64,000 bases of DNA from Oxalobacteraceae bacterium UBA6018 (GCA_002428015.1 DIZW01000056.1:69035-133034), one strand, 5' to 3'. Positions 51,192 to 61,608 are shown, counted from the first letter of the stretch. Numbers and translations are program-made. Notes: generated from the sequence alone by a model not told the origin.

Positions 51192-53708
51192 GTGCAGAGA
51201 TCGTTCACACCAGCACCGGTCATGTTCGTCATCTCGGCGACGCTGTCGCAGCCGGGCGCGGCAGGCGCGCAACAGCCAGAAGAACCGGCCGCCGCGCCGA
51301 TCGAAACCGTCATCGTCACCGGCACCGCGCTCAAACGGCGCCGCTTCGACGCGGCCTACGCCAATTCCTCCCTTTCCGAGCAACAGATAGAACGCGTCGC
51401 CCCGCTCAACACGGTCGACCTGCTGGGCAAACTTGCCGGCTTCGTCGGCGAGCCGTCCGGCGGCGAGAGCGGCAACAACGTCAACGTGCGCGGCCTGCCC
51501 GTGAGCAATTTCCTGTTCGTTCCGCTCCTGCGGGACGGCCTGCCGATCTTCCAGGAATCGCAGGAAGCTTTCCTGAACGCCGACGAGTTGCTCCGCGTGG
51601 ACTTGATGACCGACCACGTGGAGGCGGTGCGCGGCGGCACCTCGCCGATCTACGCCTCGAACGCGCCTGGGGCGACCGTCAATTTCATCACCAAGAAGGG
51701 AACGCCGACGCCGCAAGCGACCGTGCGCGGCACCATCGGCGAGCATGGGCTGGCGCGCTTCGATGGTAAATGGTCCGGACCGGTCGGCAAGGGTTGGCTA
51801 CTCAGCATGGGCGGCTATTACCGCATCGACGACGGCCTGCGCCCGCCCGGCTTCACGGCCGACCGCGGCGGCCAGTTGCGCATCAACCTGACGCGCCGCC
51901 TGGACGATGGCGAGCTGAACGTGTACGCCAGCCGCCTCGACGACAGGACCATCTTCTACCTGCCCATTCCGCTGGCCGATCCGCGCAATCCGGCGCGCTC
52001 CCTGTCGCATCTGCTGGACCCGCTCACCGGAACGCTCACCTCGAACGACATCCGGAACGTGCGCATCCGCACCCTCGACGGCACGCCGGGGGGCGCCAGC
52101 GTCAACGAGGATCTCTCCGACGGCATCCACCCCAGGGTCAGCGTGATCGGCGCCAGCATCGAGCAGCGCTTCGGCGCCGGCTGGACGCTGGCCGACAAGG
52201 TCCGCCACACCGAGGGCAGCGTCAAGTTCAACGCGCTGTTCTCGGTGACCGCGCCGCAAGACGCTGCCGCCTTCCAGGCCGCCCAGCTGAGCCGGGCGCA
52301 GGCCGGCTTCGGCCCGGCCGTGACCCGCCTGGCGTATGTGCTGGCCAACGCGCGCGGCGCGGGCGGCGCCCGCATCGCCTTCGATCCGGCCGGCACCGAC
52401 AATCTGGTGCTGCAAGGCGGCTGGTGGAGCGTCGACACCAAGTTCTCCAATGTCATGAACGATTTCCGCCTGACCAAGGCACTGTCGGGCATCGGGCCCG
52501 GCAGCCATGCGCTGACCGGCGGGCTGTATTTCAGCGACTACACGTTCAAGCAGTCGCGCCTGTTCAACTCGATGTTGCTGGAAATGCGCAACCGGCCACG
52601 CGCGCTCGACCTGATCGCGCTCGACAACGCCGGCAATACGCTCGGTTCGGTGACCGAGAACGGCTTTCTCGATTATGGCAACAACAGCGACCCGGGAGGC
52701 AAGGTCGATGGCCGGCTGCGGGCGCTGTATGTCGCGGACGAGTGGAGGCTGACCGAACGCCTGCGCCTTGACGCCGGCGTCCGCCACCAGGATACGCGCC
52801 AGAGCGGCTATGCCATGCGGCGCACCACGCAAAACCTGGGCAACCCGTCCACCCTGGCTGACGACGCCGTGGGCGGGCCGTCCGGCAGCGTCGACGCGCG
52901 CCGGGAGCATTTGACCGGCACGGCCTGGACCGTGGGCGCCAACCAGGATATCTGGCCCAGCTTAGGCGCTTTTGCACGCTACACGTCGTCGTTCCGCACG
53001 CCGGCGCTGGCCGACATCTATACGGGGGCGACCCAGGCGCCGGCCGTCAATTCGCGCGTCAGGCAGGCCGAAATCGGCACCAAGCACCGCCTCCCGGACG
53101 GCTCCGCCTACGTCACGGCGTTCTGGAACCGCTTCGATCCGCTGCGTGACTCGGCCCTCACGGCGCAGGCGGGCGGCCAGGTGGTGACGACGCGCTTCGT
53201 CAGCACCACCGAGAATTATGGCGTCGAACTCGAAGGCAACTGGCGGGTGGTCCCCAAGGTGGAACTGGCGGGCAGCCTGACCCTGCAAAATCCGCGCTAC
53301 AAGGGCCTCACCGTGCTGACCACCGGGCAGGCGCTTGCCGCGGTGGAGGGCAATCAGATCCGGCGCTTTCCCAAGGTGCTCGCCAGCTTCACCCCGTCCT
53401 ACGACGTGGTCGCGTACGGGCGCCGGGCCAAGGTGTACGCGACCCTGTTCCATGAGGGCACGAGATTCGTGGACGCCAACAACAGCACGCGCCTGCCGGC
53501 CTTTACGACGCTGGACGCGGGCGTCATCGTCGACCTGGACAGGCACCTGCGCCTGCAGGTGGCGGGGTCGAACCTGACCAACAGGATCGCGCTTACCGAA
53601 GGCAACCCGCGCACCGACGCACTGGTAGGACAGGGCACCAGCGACGCCATCTACGCGCGCCCGATCTTCGGCCGCACGGTGCGCCTGAGCTTAACCGACA
53701 ATTGGTGA
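51192..53708 (+). CDS. TonB-dependent outer-membrane receptor (copy 1)
   Basis: The 838-residue receptor has a signal region ending around GAAGAQQ, a TonB box ETVIVTGTA, a plug domain (NNVNVRGLPVSNFLFVPLLRDGLP, VEAVRGGTSPIYASNAPGATVNFITKKG) and a beta barrel ending in RLSLTDNW with terminal aromatic. GTG 51192 has GGGGGAG four bases upstream; the longer open frame is not protein-like. It follows psuG and precedes the solute-binding protein. Ligand unknown; nucleosides or pseudouridine are suggested only by position. A paralogue of about nine in ten identical residues lies at 62943. Confidence 0.92.
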   Translation: MQRSFTPAPVMFVISATLSQPGAAGAQQPEEPAAAPIETVIVTGTALKRRRFDAAYANSSLSEQQIERVAPLNTVDLLGKLAGFVGEPSGGESGNNVNVRGLPVSNFLFVPLLRDGLPIFQESQEAFLNADELLRVDLMTDHVEAVRGGTSPIYASNAPGATVNFITKKGTPTPQATVRGTIGEHGLARFDGKWSGPVGKGWLLSMGGYYRIDDGLRPPGFTADRGGQLRINLTRRLDDGELNVYASRLDDRTIFYLPIPLADPRNPARSLSHLLDPLTGTLTSNDIRNVRIRTLDGTPGGASVNEDLSDGIHPRVSVIGASIEQRFGAGWTLADKVRHTEGSVKFNALFSVTAPQDAAAFQAAQLSRAQAGFGPAVTRLAYVLANARGAGGARIAFDPAGTDNLVLQGGWWSVDTKFSNVMNDFRLTKALSGIGPGSHALTGGLYFSDYTFKQSRLFNSMLLEMRNRPRALDLIALDNAGNTLGSVTENGFLDYGNNSDPGGKVDGRLRALYVADEWRLTERLRLDAGVRHQDTRQSGYAMRRTTQNLGNPSTLADDAVGGPSGSVDARREHLTGTAWTVGANQDIWPSLGAFARYTSSFRTPALADIYTGATQAPAVNSRVRQAEIGTKHRLPDGSAYVTAFWNRFDPLRDSALTAQAGGQVVTTRFVSTTENYGVELEGNWRVVPKVELAGSLTLQNPRYKGLTVLTTGQALAAVEGNQIRRFPKVLASFTPSYDVVAYGRRAKVYATLFHEGTRFVDANNSTRLPAFTTLDAGVIVDLDRHLRLQVAGSNLTNRIALTEGNPRTDALVGQGTSDAIYARPIFGRTVRLSLTDNW

Positions 53709-53725
53709 GTGGAGACATCGAGACG

Positions 53726-55039
53726 ATGACAAGGGGTCGCCGCTGGTGGTACTTGGCCGCGCCGGCCTGGCGGCGCCGCCACGCCCTGCTGGCGGCGCTG
53801 CTGCTGTGCGGCGGGCCGGCCGGCGCCGCGCCCGCCCAGCCCACCATCATCACCGCGCGCTCCCACTCCGACCCGCTATCGCTCGAGTACGCCCTCATCA
53901 AGCAGTCCGCCGACGCCTTCAACCGGCGCCAGCGCACCTACCGGGTCGAGCTCACGTCCTCGCTGCGGCGCGACTACGCCACCTGGGTGCACCGCGAGGC
54001 GGCCAACGGCAGCCTGCCCTGCCTGCTCGACTTCGACGGCCCCTTCCTGGCCGAGTTCGCATGGCCCCAATATTTCCAGCCCATCGATCGCTTCGTCCCG
54101 AAAAAGATGCTGGACGACTTCCTCCCTTCCATTGTCGCGCAGGGCAGCTACCAGGGCCGGCTCTACAGCCTGGGGCAGTTCGAGTCCGGCGTCGTCCTGT
54201 GGGGCAACCGGCGCTACCTGCGCGCCGCCGGGGTGCGCATCCCCACCCTGCGGGCGCCCTGGGGCCTGGACGAATTCGAACAGTCGCTGGCCCGCCTGGC
54301 CACCCTCAAGGGGCTGGACCACCCGCTCAATGTGGCGTTCTACAACGGCCGCGGCAACGAGTTCTTTTCGTACGCCTACGCCCCCATCCTGCAGGGCTTC
54401 GGCGGCGACCTGATCGACCGCGGCCCGCGCGGCCGGGCCAAGGGGGTGCTGGACGGGCCGCGCTCGGTGGATGCGGTCCGGCATTTCAAGCACTGGTTCG
54501 ACGCCGGCTGGGCCAGCGTGCGGGACAAGACCGACGACTTGCCCGCGGGGCGGGTGGCCCTGTCCTGGAATGGGCACTGGCATTACCCCACCGCCCGCAA
54601 GGGGCTCGGCCAGGACCTGGTCGTGATGCCCCTGCCGGATTTCGGGCAGGGCGTCAAGACCGGCATGGGATCGTGGGGCTGGGCTATTTCGAGCACCTGC
54701 CAGGCGCCGCAAGGCGCGTGGGCCTTCATGGCCGACCTGTTGTCGACCCAGGCGATCGAGCGCATGACAAACATCAACGGCGCCGTGCCGGCGCGCCGCT
54801 CCGCCTTGCGGCGCTCGCCGCTGTACGGCGCCAACGGCCCCTTGCGCCTGATCGCGCAACAACTCGCACTGGGCGGCGTACCGCGTCCCGCCACCCCGGC
54901 CTATGGCACGATCAGCCTGGCGTTTCGCGGCGCCATCGTGGACATTGTCAGGGGCGGCGACATCCAAACCGAGCTCAGCAAGGCGGCCGACACCATCGAC
55001 CGCGACATCGCCGCCCACCGCGGCTACGCCTATCCATGA
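53726..55039 (+). CDS. periplasmic solute-binding protein (family 1, sugar type) without transporter
   Basis: The 437-residue protein has a long signal (RRRHALLAALLLCGGPAGA) and the ABC sugar-binding pattern: DAFNRRQRTYRVELTSS, LPCLLDFDGPFLAEFAWPQYFQPIDRF, VLWGNRRYLRAAGVRIP, GRVALSWNGHW and AFMADLLSTQAIERMTNINGAVPAR. No permease or ATPase is nearby; instead it overlaps closely with a membrane hybrid kinase (22 bases). It may present a ligand to that kinase. ATG 53726 is chosen; GTG 53705 overlapping the receptor stop is possible. Confidence 0.85.
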   Translation: MTRGRRWWYLAAPAWRRRHALLAALLLCGGPAGAAPAQPTIITARSHSDPLSLEYALIKQSADAFNRRQRTYRVELTSSLRRDYATWVHREAANGSLPCLLDFDGPFLAEFAWPQYFQPIDRFVPKKMLDDFLPSIVAQGSYQGRLYSLGQFESGVVLWGNRRYLRAAGVRIPTLRAPWGLDEFEQSLARLATLKGLDHPLNVAFYNGRGNEFFSYAYAPILQGFGGDLIDRGPRGRAKGVLDGPRSVDAVRHFKHWFDAGWASVRDKTDDLPAGRVALSWNGHWHYPTARKGLGQDLVVMPLPDFGQGVKTGMGSWGWAISSTCQAPQGAWAFMADLLSTQAIERMTNINGAVPARRSALRRSPLYGANGPLRLIAQQLALGGVPRPATPAYGTISLAFRGAIVDIVRGGDIQTELSKAADTIDRDIAAHRGYAYP

Positions 55040-55061
55040 CGGCCGCGACCGTCCCCATGCC

Positions 55062-58000
55062 ATGATCAATCTCGGTATCAAGCGCAAGCTGCTGCTCGTG
55101 CTGGTCGGCGTGCTGCTGCTATCGGCCACGCTCGACGCCCTGCTCGCCTCCTATTTCACCAACCGGCAAAATCAGGAACTGGCCTTTGTGGCGCTCAACC
55201 GTTCGCTGCGCGCCTGGGATGACGACCTGCGATCGATGACCGTCCGCCTCAAGAGTGCGGCGCTGTCCACCGTTGGCGACACCGTGGTGTTGAACCAACT
55301 GACCGAACTCATCCTGCTCGAAGCCCCGAACCTGGCCGGGCAGGCCCGCCCCGCCCAGGATCGGCCCACGCTCGCCCGCAGCCTGTCGTACGCCAAGGCG
55401 GTGTCGCTCAACCGCCTGCACCTGGCCCTGCGCACCAGCGGCTTTTCGCGGATCGCCGTCTACACCGGCGGCAAGCTCAGCTACGCAGTGACCGGCGCCG
55501 AGGCCGGCATGATGGTCCAGCGCGGAAACGGCGCTCCGGCCTGGGTCTCGGCCCCGGCCGACGCTGGCGGCGCGCTCGACCTCCAGAGCTGGCCGGCCTG
55601 GCAACCCGGGCCGCTGCCGCCAGGCGCGCAGGCGGCCGTGGCCGACGTGACGCGGCCCACCGTGTCGGTCTCCTTCCCGTCGCCCGATTTGGCGGCGATC
55701 GACATTCTCGTGCCGGTGCAAGGCGTGTTCGAAGAATTCCTGAGCGACTACCGCCCGCGCAAGTACCGGCTGGTGTCCGGCATGTCGATTGCCGACTCGG
55801 CGCGCCAGCAGCCCCAGCCGGGCGGTCCCGGCGGGCGCCAGACCGCCGCCATCGTGGTCTTTAGCCGGCTGATCGACCGTAGCGCGCTCGCCGCCGTCGC
55901 CGCCAAGACCGGGATGGTGCCGGAACTGTTCGCGCCCGACGGCAGCCACCGCCAGCACCTGGCCGAGCCCGCCGTCATGCCGGACCGGCTGGTGCGCGCG
56001 GCGCGCCGGCTCGCGCCCGCGACCGACAGCGCCACCAACATCCCCGCCGTGCTGCAGCAAACCGTCGTGACCGGGCAAGGCTCGTATTATGCCGTCCTGC
56101 TGCCGTGGCGATATGAGGAGCAGACCCGCATGATCCTGGGCTTGAGCTCCTCGCGCGCGAGCACTTTGCGCAACATCCACGAGACCGTGGGCGCGATCCT
56201 GCTTGCCTCCGGCCTGATCCTGGCGCTCAGCTTCACCGTCGGCATCTACTGGGTGGGGCGCTTCATCGATCCGATCGTCGCCCTGACCAAGGCGGTCAAG
56301 CAGCTCGGCGCCAAGCGCGCGCTGGCCAACCAGCCGGCCGGCGCCAGCGCATCGCCGCTGGGCCAGTTTGAATTCATCCCGGTCGCGGCGCCCGACGAAA
56401 TCGGCGAACTGAGCTCGGCCTTCAACGTCATGAGCTTCGAACTCAAGCGCGCGTTCGACACCCTGGAGCTGCGCGTGCAGGCGCGCACCGCCGAGCTGCG
56501 CCAGCAAACACGCTATCTGCGCACGCTGATCGACACCCTGCCGCTGTGGGTCTGGCTCAAGGATACCGAGCGGCGCTACCTGGCGGTCAACCAGGCCAAC
56601 GCGGCCGCCTGCCGGCACAGCGTCGACGAGATGACGGGCAAGTCCGACGAGCAATTGTGGCCGCCCGAACTTGCCGAGCGCTTCCTGGCCAACGACGCGG
56701 CCGTGATGGCGACCCGCCAGCGCACCACCGTGGAGCAAGCTTTCGACGGCCCGGAGGGCATGGTCTGGATGGAGACCTACCGCGCCCCGGTGCTCGACGA
56801 CGACGGCACGCTGCTGGGCATGGTCGGGGTGGCGCGCAACGTCAGCGAGCAGCGCGCGGCCGAGGCGGCGCGCGCGGCGGCGCTGGCCGAGGCGGTGCGC
56901 CTGGCGCGCCAGCGCAGCGATTTCCTGGCGCAGATGAGCCACGAACTGCGCACCCCGCTCAACGCCATCATGGGCTATGCCCAGCTGCTCAGGCGCGACA
57001 CCCACCAGCTGACCGAGCGCCAGGCCGCCGGCCTGGCCACCATTCACGAGAGCGGCCAGCACCTGCTCACCCTGATCAACGATATCCTCGACCTGGCCCG
57101 CGTCGAAGCCGGCAAGCTGGTCCTGTTCCCCACGCCCACCCACCTGCCCACCTTCCTGCGGGTGGTGGCCGACATCATGCGGGTCAAGGCCGAAGAAAAG
57201 AGCTTGCTGTTCACCTACGAGGCGGCGCCCGACTTGCCCGCCGCGGTGACGGTGGACGACAAGCGCCTGCGCCAAGTACTGCTCAACCTGCTGGGCAACG
57301 CCGTCAAGTTCACCGACCGCGGCGCAGTCGCGCTGCGCGTGCGGCCCGCGCCGTCGGCCGGGGCGGGCGCGCCAGTGCGTGGCCAGGGCCAGCAGCCCAT
57401 GGCGCGGCTGCGCTTCGAGGTGGCCGACAGCGGCATCGGCATGAGCGGCGAGCAGCTGGCACGCATTTTCCAGCCCTTCGAGCAGGTCGCCGACATGCAG
57501 CGGCGCGAGGGAGGCACCGGCCTGGGCCTGGCCATCAGCCAGCAACTGATCCATCTGATGGGCGCAACGATAGAGGTCAAGAGCGAGCCCGATCGGGGCA
57601 GCTTGTTCTGCTTCGAACTGGATCTGCCGGTGGCCACCGAGACGCTGCGCACTCCGGCCGTGCCGCGCGTCATCGTCGGCTACGAGGGCAGGCGCAGGCG
57701 ATTGCTGATCGTCGACGACGTGCCGCAAAATCGGGCCATGCTGATGGATATGCTGCAGGCGCTGGGCTTCGGCGTCGCCGACGCCAGGAACGGCCAGGAA
57801 TGCCTGTCCATGCTCGACAGTTTCCAGCCCGACCTGATCGTCATGGATGTCATGATGCCGGTCATGGACGGCCACGAGGCGACGCGCCGGATCCGCCGGA
57901 CCCCGCCATGGTCCGCGCTTCCCATCATTGCCGTCACCGCCAGCGCCAGCCGGGAGGACGAATTGAAATGCTATGCGGCCGGCGCCAACGCCTTCCTCGC

Positions 58001-58355
58001 CAAGCCGGTCGAGTATGATCTGCTGCCGGCGGCCATCGGCACGCTGCTGTCCCTGGCCTGGATTGACGAGCCGTCGCCGCTGGAAGCGCTCGACGCGGGC
58101 GCCGAGGACGGGGTCGACCTGGTCATTCCGCCCGCGCACGAAATCTACGCCCTGGCGCAATTGGCGCGCCTGGGCAATATGCAGAAGATCAGCGAACAGG
58201 CCGATTACCTGCAAGGGCTCGATCCAGCCTTCGGCCCCTTCGCCAAGCGCTTGCGCACCCTGGCGCAAGGCTACCAATCGAAGGCGCTGGCCGCCTTCGT
58301 GGCGCGCTACCAAACCGGACAGGACCAGCCGCCGGCCGCGCCAACGCCGACCTGA
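55062..58355 (+). CDS. membrane hybrid histidine kinase
   Basis: The 1097-residue sensor has TM1 (KLLLVLVGVLLLSATLDALL), a large periplasmic region (about 35-365), TM2 (ETVGAILLASGLILALSFTVGI), HAMP, and a PAS domain (LIDTLPLWVWLKDTERRYLAVN). Then come HisKA with His627 in MSHELRTPLNAIM, HATPase (NLLGNAVKFTDR, GGTGLGLAI), a receiver with Asp929 in LIVMDVMMPVMDG, and a C-terminal helical tail (IYALAQLARLGNMQKI). It follows the solute-binding protein in the same operon, and the periplasmic region is the natural docking site for it. No cognate transcription factor lies nearby. Confidence 0.93.
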   Translation: MINLGIKRKLLLVLVGVLLLSATLDALLASYFTNRQNQELAFVALNRSLRAWDDDLRSMTVRLKSAALSTVGDTVVLNQLTELILLEAPNLAGQARPAQDRPTLARSLSYAKAVSLNRLHLALRTSGFSRIAVYTGGKLSYAVTGAEAGMMVQRGNGAPAWVSAPADAGGALDLQSWPAWQPGPLPPGAQAAVADVTRPTVSVSFPSPDLAAIDILVPVQGVFEEFLSDYRPRKYRLVSGMSIADSARQQPQPGGPGGRQTAAIVVFSRLIDRSALAAVAAKTGMVPELFAPDGSHRQHLAEPAVMPDRLVRAARRLAPATDSATNIPAVLQQTVVTGQGSYYAVLLPWRYEEQTRMILGLSSSRASTLRNIHETVGAILLASGLILALSFTVGIYWVGRFIDPIVALTKAVKQLGAKRALANQPAGASASPLGQFEFIPVAAPDEIGELSSAFNVMSFELKRAFDTLELRVQARTAELRQQTRYLRTLIDTLPLWVWLKDTERRYLAVNQANAAACRHSVDEMTGKSDEQLWPPELAERFLANDAAVMATRQRTTVEQAFDGPEGMVWMETYRAPVLDDDGTLLGMVGVARNVSEQRAAEAARAAALAEAVRLARQRSDFLAQMSHELRTPLNAIMGYAQLLRRDTHQLTERQAAGLATIHESGQHLLTLINDILDLARVEAGKLVLFPTPTHLPTFLRVVADIMRVKAEEKSLLFTYEAAPDLPAAVTVDDKRLRQVLLNLLGNAVKFTDRGAVALRVRPAPSAGAGAPVRGQGQQPMARLRFEVADSGIGMSGEQLARIFQPFEQVADMQRREGGTGLGLAISQQLIHLMGATIEVKSEPDRGSLFCFELDLPVATETLRTPAVPRVIVGYEGRRRRLLIVDDVPQNRAMLMDMLQALGFGVADARNGQECLSMLDSFQPDLIVMDVMMPVMDGHEATRRIRRTPPWSALPIIAVTASASREDELKCYAAGANAFLAKPVEYDLLPAAIGTLLSLAWIDEPSPLEALDAGAEDGVDLVIPPAHEIYALAQLARLGNMQKISEQADYLQGLDPAFGPFAKRLRTLAQGYQSKALAAFVARYQTGQDQPPAAPTPT

Positions 58356-58364
58356 GCGTTCGCC

Positions 58365-60647
58365 TCAACCGGCCCGCACGACAAGCCCGTCGGGCGCGCG
58401 CAGCAGCTCGGTGAACGCCTCCGGCTCCACCGCCATGCTGTAATGGAAACCCTGGGCACAGAAGCAGCCATGGTCGAGCAGAAAGCTGGCCTGCTGCGCC
58501 GTCTCCACGCCTTCCGCCAGAATATGCAGGTCCAGGCTATGGCCCATCGCGATGATCGCCTCGACCAGGGCGCGGTCATTCGCATTGCGGGCAATGGCGC
58601 CGACGAAGGATTGATCGATCTTGATGCAACCGATCGGATAGCGCTGCAGGTAGGCCAGGCTGGAATAGCCGGTGCCAAAATCGTCGACCGACAGCTTGAC
58701 CCCCATGGCGCTGAGCTGCCTGAGCGTTTCCACATTGTCGTTGCTACGCTGTAGCAGGATACCCTCGGTGATCTCCAGATCGAGCGATTCGGGAGCCAGA
58801 GCGCATTCGGCCAGGATCTCGGCCACCAGCGCGGCCAGGTTCGGCTGATAGAACTGGCGCGGCGACAAATTGACCGCCACCCGCAAGTGCGAATAGCCGA
58901 GCTGGTGCCAGCGTTGGAGCTGCTTGCACGCCTGGCGCAACGCCCACTCGCCGATCTGGACGATCAGGCCGGTTTTTTCGGCCACGGCGATAAACGCGCC
59001 GCAGGACATGGGCGCCTTGCCCGGCCGCGCCCAGCGCAGCAGCGCTTCCGATGAAAAGATCGCCCCGGTGCGCATGTCGACCTGCGGCTGGTAATGGAGG
59101 GTGAACTGGTCCGCCGCCAAGGCGTGGCGCAAGCGGGTTTCCATGACCAGGCGCTGGTGCGCCGCCTTGTTGAGCACTGGCGTGAAAAACCGGTAGTTGG
59201 AACGGCCATTTTCCTTGGCGTGGTACATCGCGGTGTCGGCCGTGCGCATCAGGGTGTCGACGTCCAGGCCGTCGGCCGGATAGATGCTGATGCCGATGCT
59301 GGCGGTGACATGCAGTTCGTGCCCATCGACCATGAAAGGCTTCTTCAGCATATCCATGGTTTTGCGCGCGACCAGACCGGCGTCGTTGCCGTCGCCCAGG
59401 GTCGATGCGGTCAGGACGAACTCGTCGCCGCCCAGCCTGGCGATACTGTCGCCTTCGCGCAAGCACGCTTTCAGGCGCTCGGCGACCATCTGCAGCAGGT
59501 GGTCCCCCACTTCATGGCCGAGCGAATCGTTGATGCGCTTGAAGTCGTCGAGATCAATGAACAGCAGCGCCATCTGGGTGCCGGTGCGGCGGCACAGGGC
59601 GATGGCCTGGATCATACGACCCTGCAGCAGCTGGCGGTTGGGCAAGCCGGTCAAGGCGTCGTGGTGGGCCATGAAACGGATCCGCTGCTCGGCCTGCTTG
59701 CGCGCGCTCAGGTCCAGCACGAAAGCGACGCCACTGGTGCGCGAGCCCTCGAAGAAGGCGCCGCCGATGAGCACCGGCACCACGGCGCCATCCTTGCGGG
59801 TGAATTCCTTTTCATACGGGGTGCACGCACCGACCCTGTGCAGCTCTTCAAGCGCCAGTGCATCGGCCACATGGAACTGCTGCGGGGTCAGGTCGGTCCA
59901 GTGGACGCTTCCCGATTGCAGTTCCGCGCTGCTGTAGCCGACGATGCGCAGGAAGGCCTCGTTGGCGTCCTCGATCACGCCGTCGCCGCTCCAGAAGAAT
60001 ACGCCGATGATATTCGATTCGATCAGGCGGCGGATGCGCGCTTCCCGCTCGAGCAGCACGTCCTGCATGCGGGTGCGTTCAATGATCTCCGCCGTCAGGT
60101 GGACATTGGCCTGCGCCAATTCGGTGGTGCGCTGCGCCACCCGCAGTTCGAGCTCGTCGCGCGCGCGCTGCAGGGCCGCCTCGGCCTGCTCGCGCACGGC
60201 GACTTCCTCGCGCAGGCGCAGATTCTGGTCCGCGAGCTGGCGCCGCGTCGCCTGCAGCGCCAGGTGAGTGTTGACGCGCGCGAGCACTTCCTCCAACTGA
60301 AACGGTTTGGTGATGTAGTCGACCCCGCCAGCGTTGAAGCCGCTGATTTTATCGTTGGGATCGGACAAGGCGGTCATGAAGATGACCGGGATCTGGCTGG
60401 TTAGCTCGTCGCGTTTCAAGCGCCCGCATGCCTCGAAGCCATTGATTCCGGGCATCATCACGTCGAGCAGGATCAGATCCGGCCTGGCGAAGCGCGCGCG
60501 TTCGATCGCCTCCTCGGCGTCTTGCGCAACCACCAAGGAAAAGCCATGGCTGCCGAGATAATCGACCATGACGATGAGATTGGCTGGCGTGTCGTCCACG
60601 ACCAGGATGGTCGGGCCTTGCATGGGTGGCGCCGCGATATCTTTCAT
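58365..60647 (-). CDS. REC-PAS-GGDEF-EAL protein (c-di-GMP turnover)
   Basis: The 760-residue regulator has a receiver (Asp62 in LILLDVMMPGING), a coiled coil (about 135-215), a PAS domain (IIGVFFWSGDGVIEDANEAF), GGDEF (406-410, with RLGGDEF intact) and EAL (Glu534 in SEALLRW; DDFGTGYSSL and EGVE intact). Both catalytic signatures look functional, so it may make or degrade c-di-GMP depending on phosphorylation. ATG 60647 (MKDIAAPPMQGPTILVVDD) is preferred. It is convergent with the hybrid kinase, whose receiver or HisKA could signal to it. Confidence 0.94.
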   Translation of the reverse strand: MKDIAAPPMQGPTILVVDDTPANLIVMVDYLGSHGFSLVVAQDAEEAIERARFARPDLILLDVMMPGINGFEACGRLKRDELTSQIPVIFMTALSDPNDKISGFNAGGVDYITKPFQLEEVLARVNTHLALQATRRQLADQNLRLREEVAVREQAEAALQRARDELELRVAQRTTELAQANVHLTAEIIERTRMQDVLLEREARIRRLIESNIIGVFFWSGDGVIEDANEAFLRIVGYSSAELQSGSVHWTDLTPQQFHVADALALEELHRVGACTPYEKEFTRKDGAVVPVLIGGAFFEGSRTSGVAFVLDLSARKQAEQRIRFMAHHDALTGLPNRQLLQGRMIQAIALCRRTGTQMALLFIDLDDFKRINDSLGHEVGDHLLQMVAERLKACLREGDSIARLGGDEFVLTASTLGDGNDAGLVARKTMDMLKKPFMVDGHELHVTASIGISIYPADGLDVDTLMRTADTAMYHAKENGRSNYRFFTPVLNKAAHQRLVMETRLRHALAADQFTLHYQPQVDMRTGAIFSSEALLRWARPGKAPMSCGAFIAVAEKTGLIVQIGEWALRQACKQLQRWHQLGYSHLRVAVNLSPRQFYQPNLAALVAEILAECALAPESLDLEITEGILLQRSNDNVETLRQLSAMGVKLSVDDFGTGYSSLAYLQRYPIGCIKIDQSFVGAIARNANDRALVEAIIAMGHSLDLHILAEGVETAQQASFLLDHGCFCAQGFHYSMAVEPEAFTELLRAPDGLVVRAG

Positions 60648-61476
60648 AGCCGTTATTCGTCCAGTCCCATGTGAGAAACCCCTGTCCAATGATCCATGCG
60701 TGCGATTTGGATACAGGTGCGATCGATCACCATGGCGCAAACGGCTATGCAGAACGCAGTCATGTTCGAGTCAGTCAACCACGATTGGTTCAGAAAAAGC
60801 GAGGTCACGCAAAGGACCGGGCCATCGCATCGCCGCTACTGGCCAGGCCGCGCACTCGCTGGCGTTAACCGCGAGTGACAAGGACCGCAGCGCCAGACCG
60901 GCGTGGACGTTCATTCAACTATACGCCGCACGCACAAATAGCCAAGAAAAATCGTTTTTGCCATACAACTAACGTTAATGCAAAGTCATAAAGCTGAATG
61001 ACATGCCTCGCCGCGATCCGGTGCGGATATCGAACACAGTCCAAGGCGTCGCGCCGGAAATGGCCGCAACGATTACGCTTTATTTGGCACCGCAATGCAC
61101 TTCGGGGAACGGTAGCGGCCCGATGTTGAGCATCCAATGCGGTTGCAAAAAAACAACATATCACCAGGAGTTACTGCAAATGGCGGAAGCAGGCGCGTCG
61201 ATGAGCCTCCCCGGCACCACCTCGAACGCACGCAATCGACCGCCAAGATCCCCCCATCCACCTGATCGGCCAGCGCATGGTGGTGCCGCCCGCCCGGCCC
61301 CTGTCCGTGTGAACCAAGGCGCGCGGCGAGCCCGCGCCGCCGGTGCCGCTTTGCCCCGCTGTTGCCGCCCGCGCTCCGGCGCGACCGGACCGCGCCACGT
61401 GGTACGCTGCTAGCTCATGTCCGGCGCACTGGCGCGGGCGACGCGCCGGTTACAATATCGACACCAGGAGCCATTC
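60648..61476. other. 829-base region with no intact gene
   Basis: The region is A/T-richer around 60930-60990. A short frame ending in TGA near 61313 reads AIDRQDPPIHLIGQRMVVPP, which looks like the end of a lost gene. A start-like stretch (AGGAG and ATG at about 61180) leads into a low-quality Arg/Pro-rich frame. TTACAATAT near 61450 could be a promoter for the fragment at 61477. I see no RNA gene or mobile element. It looks like decaying sequence at a rearrangement junction. Confidence 0.45.
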
Positions 61477-61608
61477 ATGAAAATGACCACACTCAGTCTT
61501 ACGCAGAAGTTCCCCAACGTGCGCTTCGTGCTGGTCGACGCGCGCGCGCGAGCGGTTTCCAGTCCGACTACCAAAAGTGGCAGCTCGGCCTGCGCGGCGG
61601 CGTCGTGA
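61477..61608 (+). pseudogene. truncated gene start fused at a rearrangement junction
   Basis: AGGAG precedes ATG 61477, and the frame opens MKMTTLSLTQKFPNVRFVLV, which looks like a genuine protein start. After VDARARA it runs into psuG-derived sequence in the wrong frame and stops at 61608 (43 residues). I cannot name the parent family. It marks the left edge of the duplicated segment. Confidence 0.45.

Noticed and set aside
55119..58313. 1064-codon open frame on the minus strand
   Set aside because: It is the antisense shadow of the hybrid kinase gene, with biased composition and no recognisable fold.
61180..61413. Small gene starting at ATG near 61180
   Set aside because: The AGGAG and ATG are attractive, but the product is Arg/Pro-rich and low complexity after about 20 residues, and the better protein-like reading is in another frame.
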